Assembly (NCBI GenBank): GCA_963989385.1
Contig: OZ022515.1
Coordinates: 8,154,803 to 8,218,802, forward strand
From: Ctena decussata
Taxonomy: Eukaryota; Mollusca; Bivalvia; Lucinida; Lucinidae
Length of the DNA: 64,000 nt
Reading direction: 5' to 3'
Part shown: positions 35,960-46,599 of the stretch, piece after piece
How positions within the stretch are numbered: the first letter of the stretch is position 1
How the letters are laid out: each line of letters begins with the position of its first letter
Position numbers and translations under genes: made by a program
Notes under the pieces: generated by a model
What the model was told of the DNA's origin: nothing
The model's database searches: none
Seen by the model: only the letters and a program-made list of their open reading frames with translations

Positions 35960-36150
35960 GTATGAAGAAAACTTTTTTTTTTCTTTTGTAATAAAAACAA
36001 AAAAACAAAAAACAAAAAAAAAATATTGATTTTTGTTTATCGAAACCAAGGTAATTTGCTAAAAAATAAATTCAGTTGTTCTTCCGTATGATATAATAAG
36101 CAATAAAAATATGATATTTATGTATCATTAAAAAAAGGGGGGGGGGGAAG
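35960..36150. other. A- and G-rich simple sequence
   Basis: AAAAAC repeats at 35990-36025 and a run of G at 36139-36147. No gene. Confidence 0.7.
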
Positions 36151-36597
36151 GAGATTATATAACTGCCAGAACATTTCGGCTCATTAATAAGAAAAAACAA
36201 ACATTCATCTTCCCTTCTCTTTTAACCAATCAGAAATAAGAAATGGCTGGATTCACAGCGCAGAATAAATACAGGCGTCAGAAGACACGGCCATTTCACA
36301 GGTTGTCCATAGAGAAATTATAACAGGATGAACCTGTTAGATAGACTACGCCCATTGAAAACAGATAAAATGCGTTTTTGGCAATATTCTGTAGTAATGA
36401 TAATTATAATATTCGTAAATAAAAGTAAAAGTAATAACAACAACACCAATAATAATGATATTACTACTACTAGTAATAATATTCTTAAATTATAATAATA
36501 CGAGTAAGAATATCACCAGTTTCATAATTTGAACAACTGATCGTTATTTTATCTTATTCAGAAATTCATTAACTCACCCACAGGGATTGATGGCTGA

Positions 36598-36692
36598 ATG
36601 GATGGATGACTTGCGATTGTACGGCCTATTCAACAGTATTTCATTATATTTCGACAATGGGACGGTGATAATGAAAGGCTGTATGCAATGTC
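36598..36692 (-). mobile_element. SINE family 5, tail fragment
   Basis: GGATGGATGACTTGCGATTG, CAACAGTATTTCA, GACGGTGATAATGAAAGGCT. The tRNA-like head is missing. Confidence 0.7.
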
Positions 36693-36769
36693 ATCTATTA
36701 CTATGTCTTTAGGTATGAAACTAAAGTAACAATAGTATTAGGGTGAGACAATATGTTACATATAATAAG

Positions 36770-36955
36770 GATTTCTCCCCTTACTTACTTTTGGAGTTAC
36801 ATCCATTTGATAAATTTTTAATATGCGCACCATAACAAGGTAACTGTATGGAATATCTTGATGAAATTTACAGCAATATGTATAAGGCTAAACCTATGTG
36901 CCACATATAAATAATTGCCCCCTTACTTATATTTAGAGTTACATCCCTTTGAAAT
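36770..36955 (+). repeat. Duplicated ~130-bp segment before the LINE
   Basis: CCCCTTACTTACTTTTGGAG then TTACATCCATTTGA (36778) recurs as CCCCCTTACTTATATTTAGA then GTTACATCCCTTTGA (36917). The second copy runs straight into LINE coding sequence at about 36955. Confidence 0.6.
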
Positions 36956-38465
36956 TGTCCGTTTGTTTCGACAGTCTTGTAGGGGTCAAGCAGGGTGAGC
37001 CCTTGTCCCCGTTACTTTTCATTTTATTTCTTAATGATATTTCTGATGAACTACGTATCAATGTGGACAGACTGAATGTTGACAATATTATCGAAGAATT
37101 TCAAAAGTTTATCCTTTTATTTGCAGATGATACTTTACTTTTGGCTGAGGAATTAGATGAGCTGCAGGTTATGTTAGATCAATTGTCTGTTTATTGTAAA
37201 AAGTGGAATATAACTGTAAATATAAGTAAGACAAAAGTAATGTTGTTTAAGAGTTTTAACAGACCCGAAAATTTTGAAGTACTTTATGAGGGCTCGGCTC
37301 TAGAAATTGTTCGCAATTTTTCTTTTATATTTAGGGGTTTATATATCTAGTAATGGGAAATTTTATCAAGCTCAAAAACATTTATCTGAACAAGCCTCCA
37401 AGGCCCTATTTTCTCTAAATAATCTATTCAAAGACAATATTTTGTGTGTTCAAGATAAACTTAAGATATTCGATTCATTAATTTTACCTATTCTCACATA
37501 CGGGTGTGAAATCTGGGGATTTTATAGAAGTGATGATATTGAAAAGGTCCATCTTAGATTTTTAAAGCAATTTAGGGGTTCATAGACAAACTAGTAATAT
37601 AGCTGTATACGGCGAATTAGGCAGGTTCCCATTATTTGATATAAGAAAAATCAGAATTCTAAAATATTGGTTTAAAATATTAAATTCTCCGAATTCCTTA
37701 TTATTTAGAGTATATTGCCAACAAGTAGATTGTTTGAATAATAATGCATCTTATACTTGTTGGTGTGCATCAGTTCAAACTCTTTTAAACGAGCTGGGGT
37801 TTAGTTATTTGTGGGATGGTCAAAGTATGTCAAAATTACAGTTGGATAAAGTGATACAGATGGTTCATGATCAATATTATCAAAGCTGGTATAGTGGTTT
37901 AAATTTATCAAATAAGTTGGATTCTATCAAATTATTGAATAAGATATTTGGTTTCGAAAAATATATTTCTTGCATTACCAATGATAGGCATAGAATAGCA
38001 CCCAGTAGATTTAGATGCTCTGCCCATAAACTCATGATTGAGGAAGGCAGATTCAGAAATATAGAAAGAAATAATCGTATTTGTCAGTGTTGTAATATGA
38101 ATTTTATTGAGGATGAACTTCACTTTCTTCTAATCTGCCCTGCTTTTAGGGATATAAGAATGTCTATATTACCTAAATATTATTGTAGATGGCCCTCAAA
38201 ACAAAAGTTCCATCAACTTATTAGGTGCTAGCCAAACTGGAATATTGAAAAAAATAGGAAAATACATTTATTTAGCGAATGAAAAGCGTATTAATTTAAT
38301 GAAATAGTGTTTTTTGTCAATTTTATAAGTTATGTTAGATTTGTGTTATTGCTACGAATGTAAAATGTACCATGTTGTCATGCTCTTCCCGTGCCGCCAC
38401 TGAGTTGGTATTGTAGGACGAGAAACACTGTGCAGTTTAAGTCCAATAAACTCTATTGTATTCAG
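36955..38465 (+). pseudogene. LINE reverse transcriptase, 5'-truncated and frameshifted
   Basis: The frame opens inside the reverse transcriptase: GVKQGEPLSPLLFILFLNDI, then the catalytic box LLFADDTLLL (metal-binding Asp-Asp), then CKKWNITVNISKTKVM and the thumb region. A frameshift near 37325 moves to another frame (LGVYISSNGKFYQAQKH). A second near 37575 leads to a stretch with NIAVYGELGRFPLFDIRK. The last part (to 38229) holds RHRIAPSRFRCSAHKL and a CQCCNMNF...HFLLICP zinc knuckle. A further shift near 38215 leads to a stop near 38307. A 3' UTR ends AATAAACTCTATTG near 38460. The N-terminal endonuclease and RT motifs before FADD are missing. CR1/Jockey-like superfamily; clade not resolved. 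Confidence 0.88.
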
Positions 38466-39178
38466 TCCTACATACAGGGTGATTTCAAGCCGCAGATCTG
38501 TGGTTCTTGGAGTAATTAAATAATGAACCATGGAATCTTCATCTTATCTATCTCCCACATTGGGTATAATTATCAGCAGTTGTATGTAATTAGTGATTCT
38601 CTTACCAATACTGCATTGTGCACTAGAAAAATATTTCACACTGAATATATATTAACTGCAAGCGAAGAACAAAACTAATAAAACTTAATCTTAATGAAAT
38701 TTGATTTGTTTGAACTTCCGAGCGGACATTATGGTGCACAAGTTTAGCCAGGGTAAAATATTATGAATGTGGTTCTAAGTCTCAGTTCAGTCTGCTCATC
38801 TGCACAGTCTAGTCTGCCTGCACTACACATGTGCGGGAGCATTAAATCACTGGCTACCCTTCCGATAGACTGCTTTAAATCCTAGCTGATCTGAGTCTTT
38901 GAAGCTTATCTAATAAAAACTAGAATTCAAGTACAGGTTTGAGAAGGCATTTAAGTATAAATGCTTATAGCTGTCAGAGTTATTTTTTTCGAAAAGGTTT
39001 ATAACAACGAAATTAATATATTCACACGTCTTGTGTCCCATAAAAAGGGACACTTGCAATCAGTGCAGACCTAGGTCAGATCCGCAGAATCTGATAAAGG
39101 ATTTCAATGTTTGCATACGAAATATGGGCGCTCCTCTTTGAAAGAAGATAAAAATAATAAAATACACCCTTTTCAATC
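38466..39178. other. Unrecognised DNA with a weak inverted repeat
   Basis: A diverged palindromic segment around 38790-38905 (TCAGTCTGCTCATCTGCACA, CTGATCTGAGTC) may be a degraded 238-bp MITE. A GCAGACCTAGGTCAGATCCG motif lies at 39063. Confidence 0.4.
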
Positions 39179-39247
39179 CTAACCGGGATACCATTGCACA
39201 CAGCCTTTCATTATCACCCACCCATCGGCCTGATATGACTGCTATAC
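39179..39247 (+). mobile_element. SINE family 5, fragment
   Basis: ACCATTGCACACAGCCTTTC then ATTATCACCCACCCATCGGC is the family body in + orientation. Confidence 0.65.
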
Positions 39248-39649
39248 CATAGGCACATAGCATTTTTGAAGGATTCCGTTGTCCAGGAAAGCAGACAGGA
39301 AATCACAAAAGTTGTTTGCCTTTGTGAGAATGGCAGAAATAAGAAAAGATATGGCGGACAACTGCCATATCGGAAGGACTCGACTTACAGATTCGTGACC
39401 CGAAGCCTCCTGCGGTACATTACACTAGAAAGGCAAAACATTCACGTAAGATATCAAAATAAAAATATAAATGGATAAAGAAATGAATAAATTTTACCTA
39501 CAGAAGTGAAGTTACATTTCCTTTCACAAGAATATCTATCTATCTATCTATGTCCGTCGGTGTGCCTATCTCTTTTCTCTTTTGTGCATTACGTTGCACT
39601 GAAATTCTACCTCTCAAACAGCATGAACAGTCTGGTTAAGCAAAAAGTG
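39248..39649. other. Unrecognised DNA with short TATC repeats
   Basis: TATCTATCTATCTATCTATG at about 39532-39551. Open frames at 39266-39478 and 39506-39844 show no domain. Confidence 0.4.
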
Positions 39650-39712
39650 GAGACCCAGATCAGCTTGATCTTAAAGGGAGAATCTGATCAGGCCCGGGGT
39701 CAGCACATCATT
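39650..39712. repeat. Hairpin with GACCCAGATCAG arms
   Basis: GGAGACCCAGATCAGCTTGA faces GAATCTGATCAGGCCCGGGG. Related to 32437-32487. Confidence 0.6.
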
Positions 39713-39767
39713 GATTCTGTGCAATACACTCTCATTAGTTCCTCAGGATCAATACTAAAAGGTAAGG

Positions 39768-39962
39768 TAAATGTTTCCCATAGCCTAGTAGCCGTTGGGA
39801 CAGTGGGGGTTAGAGGCCCACTGTGTCTTGGACACAGCAAGTGAGCCTATCCCCTGATTCGAAGCAGGTAGCCATTTACTGCTGGGCTTGCGATCTCACG
39901 ACCTTCCGATGGCTTTCTGCACGATAACCGAACATTTTTCACCACTCGACCACGGCGCCTCT
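39768..39962 (-). mobile_element. SINE family 1, copy 2
   Basis: Matches 7447-7728: TTTCCCATAGCCTAGTAGCC, GTGGGGGTTAGAGGCCCACT, and the end CCACTCGACCACGGCGCCTC, which on the - strand is the tRNA-Leu/Ser-like head. It is shorter than copy 1 because of internal deletions. Confidence 0.88.
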
Positions 39963-40241
39963 CTTTGCTGTGAATAGTGTGTGTGGCTCTGACATAACTG
40001 CGCGTATGCAAAAATTGTACACTTACAGGCGAAGCAAGCCTGACATCCTTCTAAATGGGGATCGACCCCTAAAGGAAAAAAAACTTGCCGTCCTAGAGGC
40101 TAAGCGAGGACATCAGTTGGAATTGGTACGTCGGTCCCAAAAAGAAAATAGGAAGTATCTTCGTAGAAGTGGCTAAAACATGGTGGGGACTGTATATAAG
40201 AGGGTTTACACTTTTTGGAATGACCCTTTCTTCATCTTTCA

Positions 40242-40340
40242 CGATGGTGCTGGTTATAACTTCCAGTGCCGGGGCGTCCTACTTATTTGGATAAAAGTAG
40301 GACAAGGCCCTACTGTTCTTGCAGTAGGTGCGGGCGGGGA
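40242..40340 (+). mobile_element. SINE family 4, 5' half only
   Basis: CGATGGTGCTGGTTATAACT, CCAGTGCCGGGGCGTCCTAC and TTGCAGTAGGTGCGGGCGGG, then it stops. Confidence 0.85.
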
Positions 40341-40395
40341 AGCTCTCCAACAGGTACCTTTGCCGGTATCCATGCAGAATTTCAGGCTTGTGCAG

Positions 40396-40505
40396 TGATT
40401 GATTGATTGATTGTCTTGGGTTTAACGGCCCTTTGAGACAGTATTTCAGTCTATATCGGGCCGTCTCCCTGAGAGAGGGGAGAAAGAGACGAGAGAAGAA
40501 ATCCA
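40396..40505 (-). mobile_element. SINE family 4, 3' half only, inverted
   Basis: GATTGATTGATTGATTGTCT tail, GGTTTAACGGCCCTTTGAGA, GGGCCGTCTCCCTGAGAGAG. Together with 40242-40340 it makes up most of one SINE, but the halves point in opposite directions. Confidence 0.85.
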
Positions 40506-41176
40506 AGCTAGTATGCGGAGCTGTTGTGTATTGTTCCGTTAACGGATCAATCTAAAACGCTGAATTTCTTGCTCAATTTAGTAACCCGCTGATCAAAACT
40601 GGGTCTTAAAAAGCTGATTTGCTGAGCTTCTGGTTTAATTATTTTTAAACTTAAAAAAAATCCACTGGACTATATCAAACTGTTACACAAAATTTGTTAA
40701 GGGTCACTCCTACAAAACATGTATCTCATTATAGATTGCCCAGATTTTAATCGGTTTTCAGCATTCAACTTTAGATTAAATAAAGACCAATTTCAGCCGA
40801 ATATTTTTCCCGATTTTTTCGAATATTTTGGTGAAAAAAAGAGAGAGAGAGAGAAAAAAAACATTTTGACCATAAATCACAAATCCTTATTTCTAGATAT
40901 ACAGTTAAAAAGAAACTCTTTTGCGAAAACCTAATTCCACTAGGACCACTCAGTCGAGTTTCTGCAACGGCAAATTTTACGGGTATCAAACCTTTGATGC
41001 ATGTTTTAAAAACGTGGAATGAAACTTTTAAACAATATCTCTTGATTAATTTCCTACACTGATATACCAGAACTTTTTAAAATTCATTTAGCGGAGAGGT
41101 GCTGACATGAAATTGTAAAAGCAAATTTTGAGCAGTGTGTTTGTATGTTTCGGCTTCACTAAATAAATTCAACTTA
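40506..41176. other. Unrecognised AT-rich DNA
   Basis: GAGA tract at 40839-40860. No gene. Confidence 0.4.
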
Positions 41177-41913
41177 AAGTCTCTATAGTCCTACTAGTGG
41201 TAAAAGTCATTATGAAAAGGGTTCAGCCTTCACGTTTGGTGATAAAACGTGGTTTGATGTGTATATACTGAGTCATATAACTGGCAAAAAGTAGGGGGAG
41301 GGCTGGGGGCGGGGGGCACGTTTTAAACCATCAAAACGCATTTTTCTTTTACTGGTTCCCCGTCGTGCGTTGGATTATAAACAAAAGCGGGATAACGAAT
41401 GGGGCCCGAACGTGTACATTGTATTTTTACGTTTTTACCATTTTATTCAAGATTATGATGTCGAATGTGGGTCACTTTAGTTGGAAACTAAATGACTCAA
41501 TTCACTGACCAAATTTAAAGAGTAACTACACTTCAGGAACTGACTGAATCAGATCCCAAACCCTATCCCCAACATCAAAGGGAAAGATTGACAAAGACAT
41601 CCCAACAAACAGTAAATTACAAATGATAAGCCGAGTCAGCAGCTCTTTCCCAAATAGGTGGCAACTCAGCTATCTTTATTGAACTAAATAATTTAGACCA
41701 ACAGAAGGTTACAACAGACTAAGCAAATTATACGAAAAACATTTAACAACTATTTTTACCTATTTTCTATTTCTATTATAGAAGGGTTAAAATGAGGACA
41801 CAATAAATTAAACAGCACCGAACATAAAACAAATGCAACCGCAACGCAAGTACCGCCTTGGGACGGTCAGTAGTAACTACTGGGGGGTTTAAACTGGTTT
41901 TACTGGGCCCAAA

Positions 41914-42099
41914 CCTTCACCCTCACCCTCCGCCGCGGTGCACACAATTAGTTGGTAGTTCGGTCCGTATGGAGGTCCCCTAACTCATAAGAGAGTCATC
42001 ACGGTCAACAATTAAAATCAAGAAAAGACCGTGATGAAGCAAGGATGAGACTCGACAGCCAAAACGTGTTGAGACACCTGGAGATCCCTGGGGAGTCAG
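41914..42099 (+). repeat. Dispersed repeat shared with 51312-51500
   Basis: Almost collinear with 51312: ACCTTCACCCTCACCCTCCG, TAGTTGGTAGTTCGGTCCGT, AAGACCGTGATGAAGCAAGG, TCGACAGCCAAAACGTGTTG. Class unknown; the sequence could be part of a retroelement leader or an untranslated region. Confidence 0.8.
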
Positions 42100-42258
42100 A
42101 TCTTTTGTATGTGAAACTCAAGGCTGTTTTATTTGTTTAAAACTGGCGAATCAAAGTTATTTACAATGACGAAACTATGATTAGAAGATGGCAGCGATAC
42201 CTCACTATGAAATAATATTTAATGCTGATAGAGCGATGAGGCCTTTCAAAGGCCCCAT

Positions 42259-42498
42259 GGGGTGGTCGGGTGGTGCGATGGTGCTGTGTGTAACTTCCAA
42301 TGCCGGGGTGTCCTACTAATTTGGAAGATTGTAGGGTAAGGGCCTACAGTGCTTGCAGTAGGTGCGGGTGGGGGTTGTTTGGACATTTTTTCTCTCGTCT
42401 ATCATTTCTCCTCTTTCTCCCTCTCTGGGAGACAGCCCGATATAGACTGAAATTTCTCAAAGGGCCGTTAAACCCAAAACAATCAATCAATCAATCAA
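42259..42498 (+). mobile_element. SINE family 4, full-length copy with 14-bp target duplication
   Basis: The best reference copy: GGGTGGTCGGGTGGTGCGAT, AACTTCCAATGCCGGGGTGT, CTTGCAGTAGGTGCGGGTGG, CTGGGAGACAGCCCGATATA, AAAGGGCCGTTAAACCC and an (AATC)n tail. A perfect TTCAAAGGCCCCAT repeat flanks it (42245-42258 and 42499-42512). Confidence 0.95.
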
Positions 42499-43354
42499 TT
42501 CAAAGGCCCCATTGCTCTATCAGTGTAAAATACTCCATCGTCAGGTATCGTTGCAAGCTTTACACTGCAGCTTTGTCATAGTGTATGATCATGATTGGCG
42601 TGCTTTTGTCAACTCATGTGACCCACTTTCGATTGTACAAATTTAATAACATGGAAAAAATACAAGTTGCAGGAGGTAAAAATACAAAGTACAGGCGTTT
42701 AATAGATGGTAAAAATACAACCTATGGCAAGGATCCCTTTCATTGTTTCGATGTTGCGTAATTACATTGGTCAACCGAGAACCAGAGAAAAAAAAACATA
42801 ATTTTATGGAGAGACTTTCAGAGAGGAACAAGAATAAAAATAACATTGCCCCTCATTTTTTGCAAGTTATATGACATTAAAAAACTATCAACCGACATAT
42901 TATCATAATTCTGAAGACTCTACCGGTTTTTAATGAATTGTGCTTCGACGATTTTTACCACTAGTAGGCTATGGAGACTTTAAGAACCTAAATTATAGGA
43001 AATGTCTTACAACATGTACAATGCAGCACATATTCACTTAATCTATTTTCTGTGTTTGGATCATATAGATTATTTCACTTTTTAATCACAATGGAGTTTT
43101 CCTATAGTCAAATTATCTGTCCTATATTATGACATGGGAAAAAATAGTTAAGACAATATGTTTTATAAGCTATTGAACCTGAAACATAGGAAATATCTTA
43201 CAATATAACAGATATTCACTCAACATATTGGTTTTATCAAATAATCTTTTGAAACACATTGTATGAATTTTCCCATAGTCATATTTCTCTATCCCACGTT
43301 AAGCTGTGAATGAACATATAGTTATGACTATATTATTTGTAATTCTATCAGCAA

Positions 43355-43387
<33 letters not shown>
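43355..43387 (+). repeat. (AAT)n microsatellite
   Basis: About ten AAT units inside the right arm. Confidence 0.95.
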
Positions 43388-43389
<2 letters not shown>

Positions 43390-43707
43390 TAAAAAGGAAA
43401 GTTTATTAAAAAGAAGCAGATGTGTTCACACAAATGTATTTATTTTGTTTAGACAAGAAAAGGATCAGTAAGTCTTTAAATCACATTGCTGGATATTTCT
43501 TATAGTCAGATATACCTATCACATATTAAGCTATATTATTCAAACTTATACATTCAAGAATCTGAATTATGGGAAATTTCCTACAATGCAGAAATATTCA
43601 CTCACTGCATTTACTTCGTATGGACCTTGTAGATCAAATTTCCTTTTTTTTATCACATTGTAGGAATTTTCCTATAGTCACTTTTCTCTGTCCCATATTA
43701 TGAAATA

Positions 43708-43800
43708 TGGACGGACACTAGGCGCCAGGTGTGTGCAACTATGGTTACGTACCTCTGAGCCACTTGGGGAACGTCATTACGCGTATGAAACAGAATAGAT
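43708..43800 (-). mobile_element. 93-bp tRNA-like retroposon with 15-bp target duplication
   Basis: A perfect direct repeat CCATATTATGAAATA flanks it (43693-43707, 43801-43815). The - strand reads GTTCCCCAAGTGGCTCAGAG then GTACG, the same head as 18405-18540. There is no long body or tail, so it is a very short SINE or a retroposed tRNA fragment. Confidence 0.8.
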
Positions 43801-45069
43801 CCATATTATGAAATAGGCTATAAAATTAGGTATAAGACAATAGGTTTAATAAGCCATTGAACCTTAATTATAGGAAATTTCCTACAATGCAGCAGATATT
43901 CACTCGACATATTGACTTTTTTGGACCGTGCAGATAATTTCACCTCTTACTCGCATTGTAGGAATTTTCCTATAGTCAAATATTTCTGTCCCATATTAAT
44001 GAAGCATGTATGTTCACTCAAATTTATATTCTGTTTGCAGCACAAAAGGATAAGTAATTCCACACATACCCAATGCATGGTCAGCAGTATTTCTCTATCT
44101 ATGGCAATATGTTTTGTAAGACTTAGAACCTTAATTATATGAAATTTCCTATAATTCAACAGAGAGTCACTCGGAGAATTTATTTTGTTTAAACCACGGA
44201 CATCAGTAAATCCCTTTAAAACACACTATGGTAATATTTTTCTGCAGCATGTCAAGTATTTCTCTATCCCATGTTTAGCTGTGGGTAAAAAATTAGTTTC
44301 CACAAGATGTTTTGTAAACCTATGAGCATATAATTATGGGAAATTTCCTACAATACAGCCGATATTCACTCAGTGTATTTATTTCATTCAGACAATGCAG
44401 ATCGATAAACCCGTGAATCTCATTGTAGGAAATTTCCTATGTTCATATTCTTTGTAGCACGTTCTGGTGCATTTTAATTTAGTACATTTTGAAAACCTAC
44501 AAATAAGGTATGGGAAATTTCCCACAATCAGTGAATTAAGAAATATTTTCATGTATTAAAATGTAACTCGTTAGTGTCCCCCCCCCCCCCCTCTCTCTCT
44601 CTCTTCTTTAATGATTCACCCTTAGTTCTGATATTTCAGAAATAGGAAATTTCCTATAATAAAGCAGACATTCTTTACTTTGGATCAATGGATGGATTTC
44701 GAAAAATGAACAAGTGGCTTTTACCATTGTAGGAATTTTCCTACAGTCACAAATTGGTATGTCAAAACTAAACTGAAAGTCTGAACATGGGAAATTTCCT
44801 ACAGTGCACAAAAATTTGTTGGAGCGTTTTCTTGCAGATAAATTGATTCTGATCATGGGAAATTTCCTATAATGGAAGTAAACACCAATGATTTGACTAT
44901 AGTTAAAACAGACCTTTATTTAATCGATGAAAATATGACTATAGTCATAATCCCAATTTCATCTCGGAAAAGGTTAAAATCCCAGTTTTTGACTATAGTT
45001 AAAACCCCTATTTTTGATAGTGAAAAAGGGATTAATTTTTGAAAATCCCACTTCTGTTTGGAAAGCGTT

Positions 45070-45375
45070 AAAAGTACATAGGAAAATATTCAAAAGTCTT
45101 CTTCTTCAGAAGCAATTGGCTCAGATGCTTGAAATTTGGTATGAACATTGCCTAGAGGATTTCCACCACGTACGACTAAATTATAGCCCAGGGTCCAAAA
45201 CAGCCCTGCAGATATTGTGGTTGGGTTTCGAAAAATAATAATAATAATGCACATGCTTGAAAGTTGGTATTATCATTGCCTAGTGGTCCTTCACCACATT
45301 CTTGAAATAATTGGCCAAGGGTCCAAAATGATCTGCCCAACGGGGTCGTGAGTTTGAACCACAAAATCTCTGAGA
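45070..45375. repeat. Satellite family B, continuation
   Basis: It starts within a monomer (GTACATAGGAAAATATTCAA), continuing the one cut at 14733. Landmarks GCTCAGATGCTTGAAATTTG and CCCAGGGTCCAAAACAGCC then follow in the same orientation. Confidence 0.8.
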
Positions 45376-45552
45376 ACAAAGCTAGTTGATAATACAACTT
45401 ACACAGCCCTGTGGTCAGTAATTGGAGTGTTATTAAGTTCTTCGGTGTTTCATATGATGCATATTATGTGGATTTTCAAAGCACCTCTGCTCGTATTGAA
45501 TCAAATACTTTTTATATCACATGAACCTTTACCAAACGCTGCTTATAGCTGG

Positions 45553-45841
45553 CGCCTGCCACATGCTCAAAAGTACATTATACCCAGGCCATGCAGAATG
45601 TCATCGTCAGTGTACTGTCAGAGTTTAGATACTTAGATACAAATCATCATACACAATTCTGAAAACTGTCTTCTTAGCAACAGAAAATGAACAAAACGCC
45701 TGCCACATGCTCAAAAGTATATTATACCCTGCCATGCAGAATGTCATCGTCAGTGTACTGTCAGACTTTAGATACTAAGATACAAATCATCATAAACAAA
45801 TCTGAAAACTGTCTTCTTAGCAACAGAAACTGAACAAAACG
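45553..45841 (+). repeat. Tandem duplication of a ~144-bp unit
   Basis: CGCCTGCCACATGCTCAAAA starts at 45553 and 45697. Both copies contain CATGCAGAATGTCATCGTCA and AACTGTCTTCTTAGCAACAG. The copies are highly similar, so the duplication is recent. Confidence 0.95.
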
Positions 45842-45933
45842 ACTAAATTTAACATCAACATTTTCTCATATGCCCGAATCGTTAAATTACGGCAGCTCTG
45901 TCTCTCACTTTTACTAAGCTGAGTAAAGTGATA

Positions 45934-46202
45934 TTGTTATTGTGTTATTGATTAACGTCCATGGTAAACAGCTATGGTCATGTCGGGACGGTCAGATAGC
46001 CTAACCACACTATTCCTGGGCAGGCTTAGACCTCCTAAGCGGTTAATCAGTACTAAGTGGACTTACTTTCAACAGTAACTGACAACTGCACTTCTTAAAT
46101 CAGCGGAAAGAGAAATGAAAGTAGGTGGCCGGACCGGGTATCGAACCCAGGACCTCTGGCTTATAAGCTGGGTGCCCTACCGATTGCGCTACGCGGCCTG
46201 GC
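45934..46202 (-). mobile_element. SINE family 2, full-length copy
   Basis: The tRNA-like head is at the right (- strand GGCCGCGTAGCGCAATCGGT, B box GGTTCGATACCCGG). The tail is at the left (TTATTGATTAACGTCCATGG). A CTGAGTAAAGTGAT / CTGAGTAAAGTCAT direct repeat flanks it, with one mismatch. Confidence 0.92.
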
Positions 46203-46275
46203 CTGAGTAAAGTCATCTCACCTGAAAAGGTAAGTATTGAACATCCGCCTTTTTGTCGTACGTTGGCCAAACTTT

Positions 46276-46560
46276 TAATACCCCCGCTTAGAAAAAGTGG
46301 GGGTTTACTGGTTTACATCTGTCTGTAATTCCATAACACTTTTCGTAAGATATATCTCCACTACTGTTTTAGATAGAAAGTGTATATCTGGTATAAAGGT
46401 TGATAATCACAAGTTGTATTTTGGGATTTTCTTTCTCTCCATGCTTTCAGTACTGTAATGTTCGTAAAAGATTTATCAGAAACTGTTGAAGATAGGAGGT
46501 TAATATTTGGTATATGAATTGACAATGACGTTGTATCGTGGGATGTCTGTTTCTTTCATA
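46276..46560 (+). repeat. Dispersed repeat with CCCCCGCTT hairpin start
   Basis: TACCCCCGCTTAGAAAAAGT then GGGGGTTTACTG forms a hairpin, followed by GTCTGTAATTCC. Same plan as 10268-10450. Confidence 0.5.
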
Positions 46561-46599
46561 AGGCTATATGCACTGGAAGCGCCGTTCATAGCAAGGTTA

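Larger units (their letters stand above)
41177..42983. mobile_element. Family X inverted pair, 1.8 kb
   Basis: The ends CTTAAAGTCTCTATAGTCCT with ACTAGTGGTAA (41177) and TTACCACTAGTAGGCTATGG with AGACTTTAAG (42983) are inverted. The arms continue for about 300-400 bp as family X sequence (AAAAATACAATGTACA, ACGGGGAACCAGTAAAAG). The interior carries the 41914 repeat and a SINE. Its right end lies against the inner edge of the giant unit's right arm. Confidence 0.65.
42986..45069 (-). repeat. Right arm: array of GGAAATTTCC palindromes
   Basis: The inverted counterpart of the left arm. About eighteen palindromic motifs, some eroded, occur at roughly 42998, 43095, 43188, 43265, 43485, 43568, 43660, 43868, 43955, 44135, 44230, 44333, 44425, 44510, 44640, 44727, 44787 and 44855. 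Three TGACTATAGTCA/TT motifs then lie at 44894, 44936 and 44990, close to the outer end. The arm also holds an (AAT)n tract (43355-43387), a C-run (44578-44591) and a 93-bp tRNA-like insertion. Confidence 0.9.
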
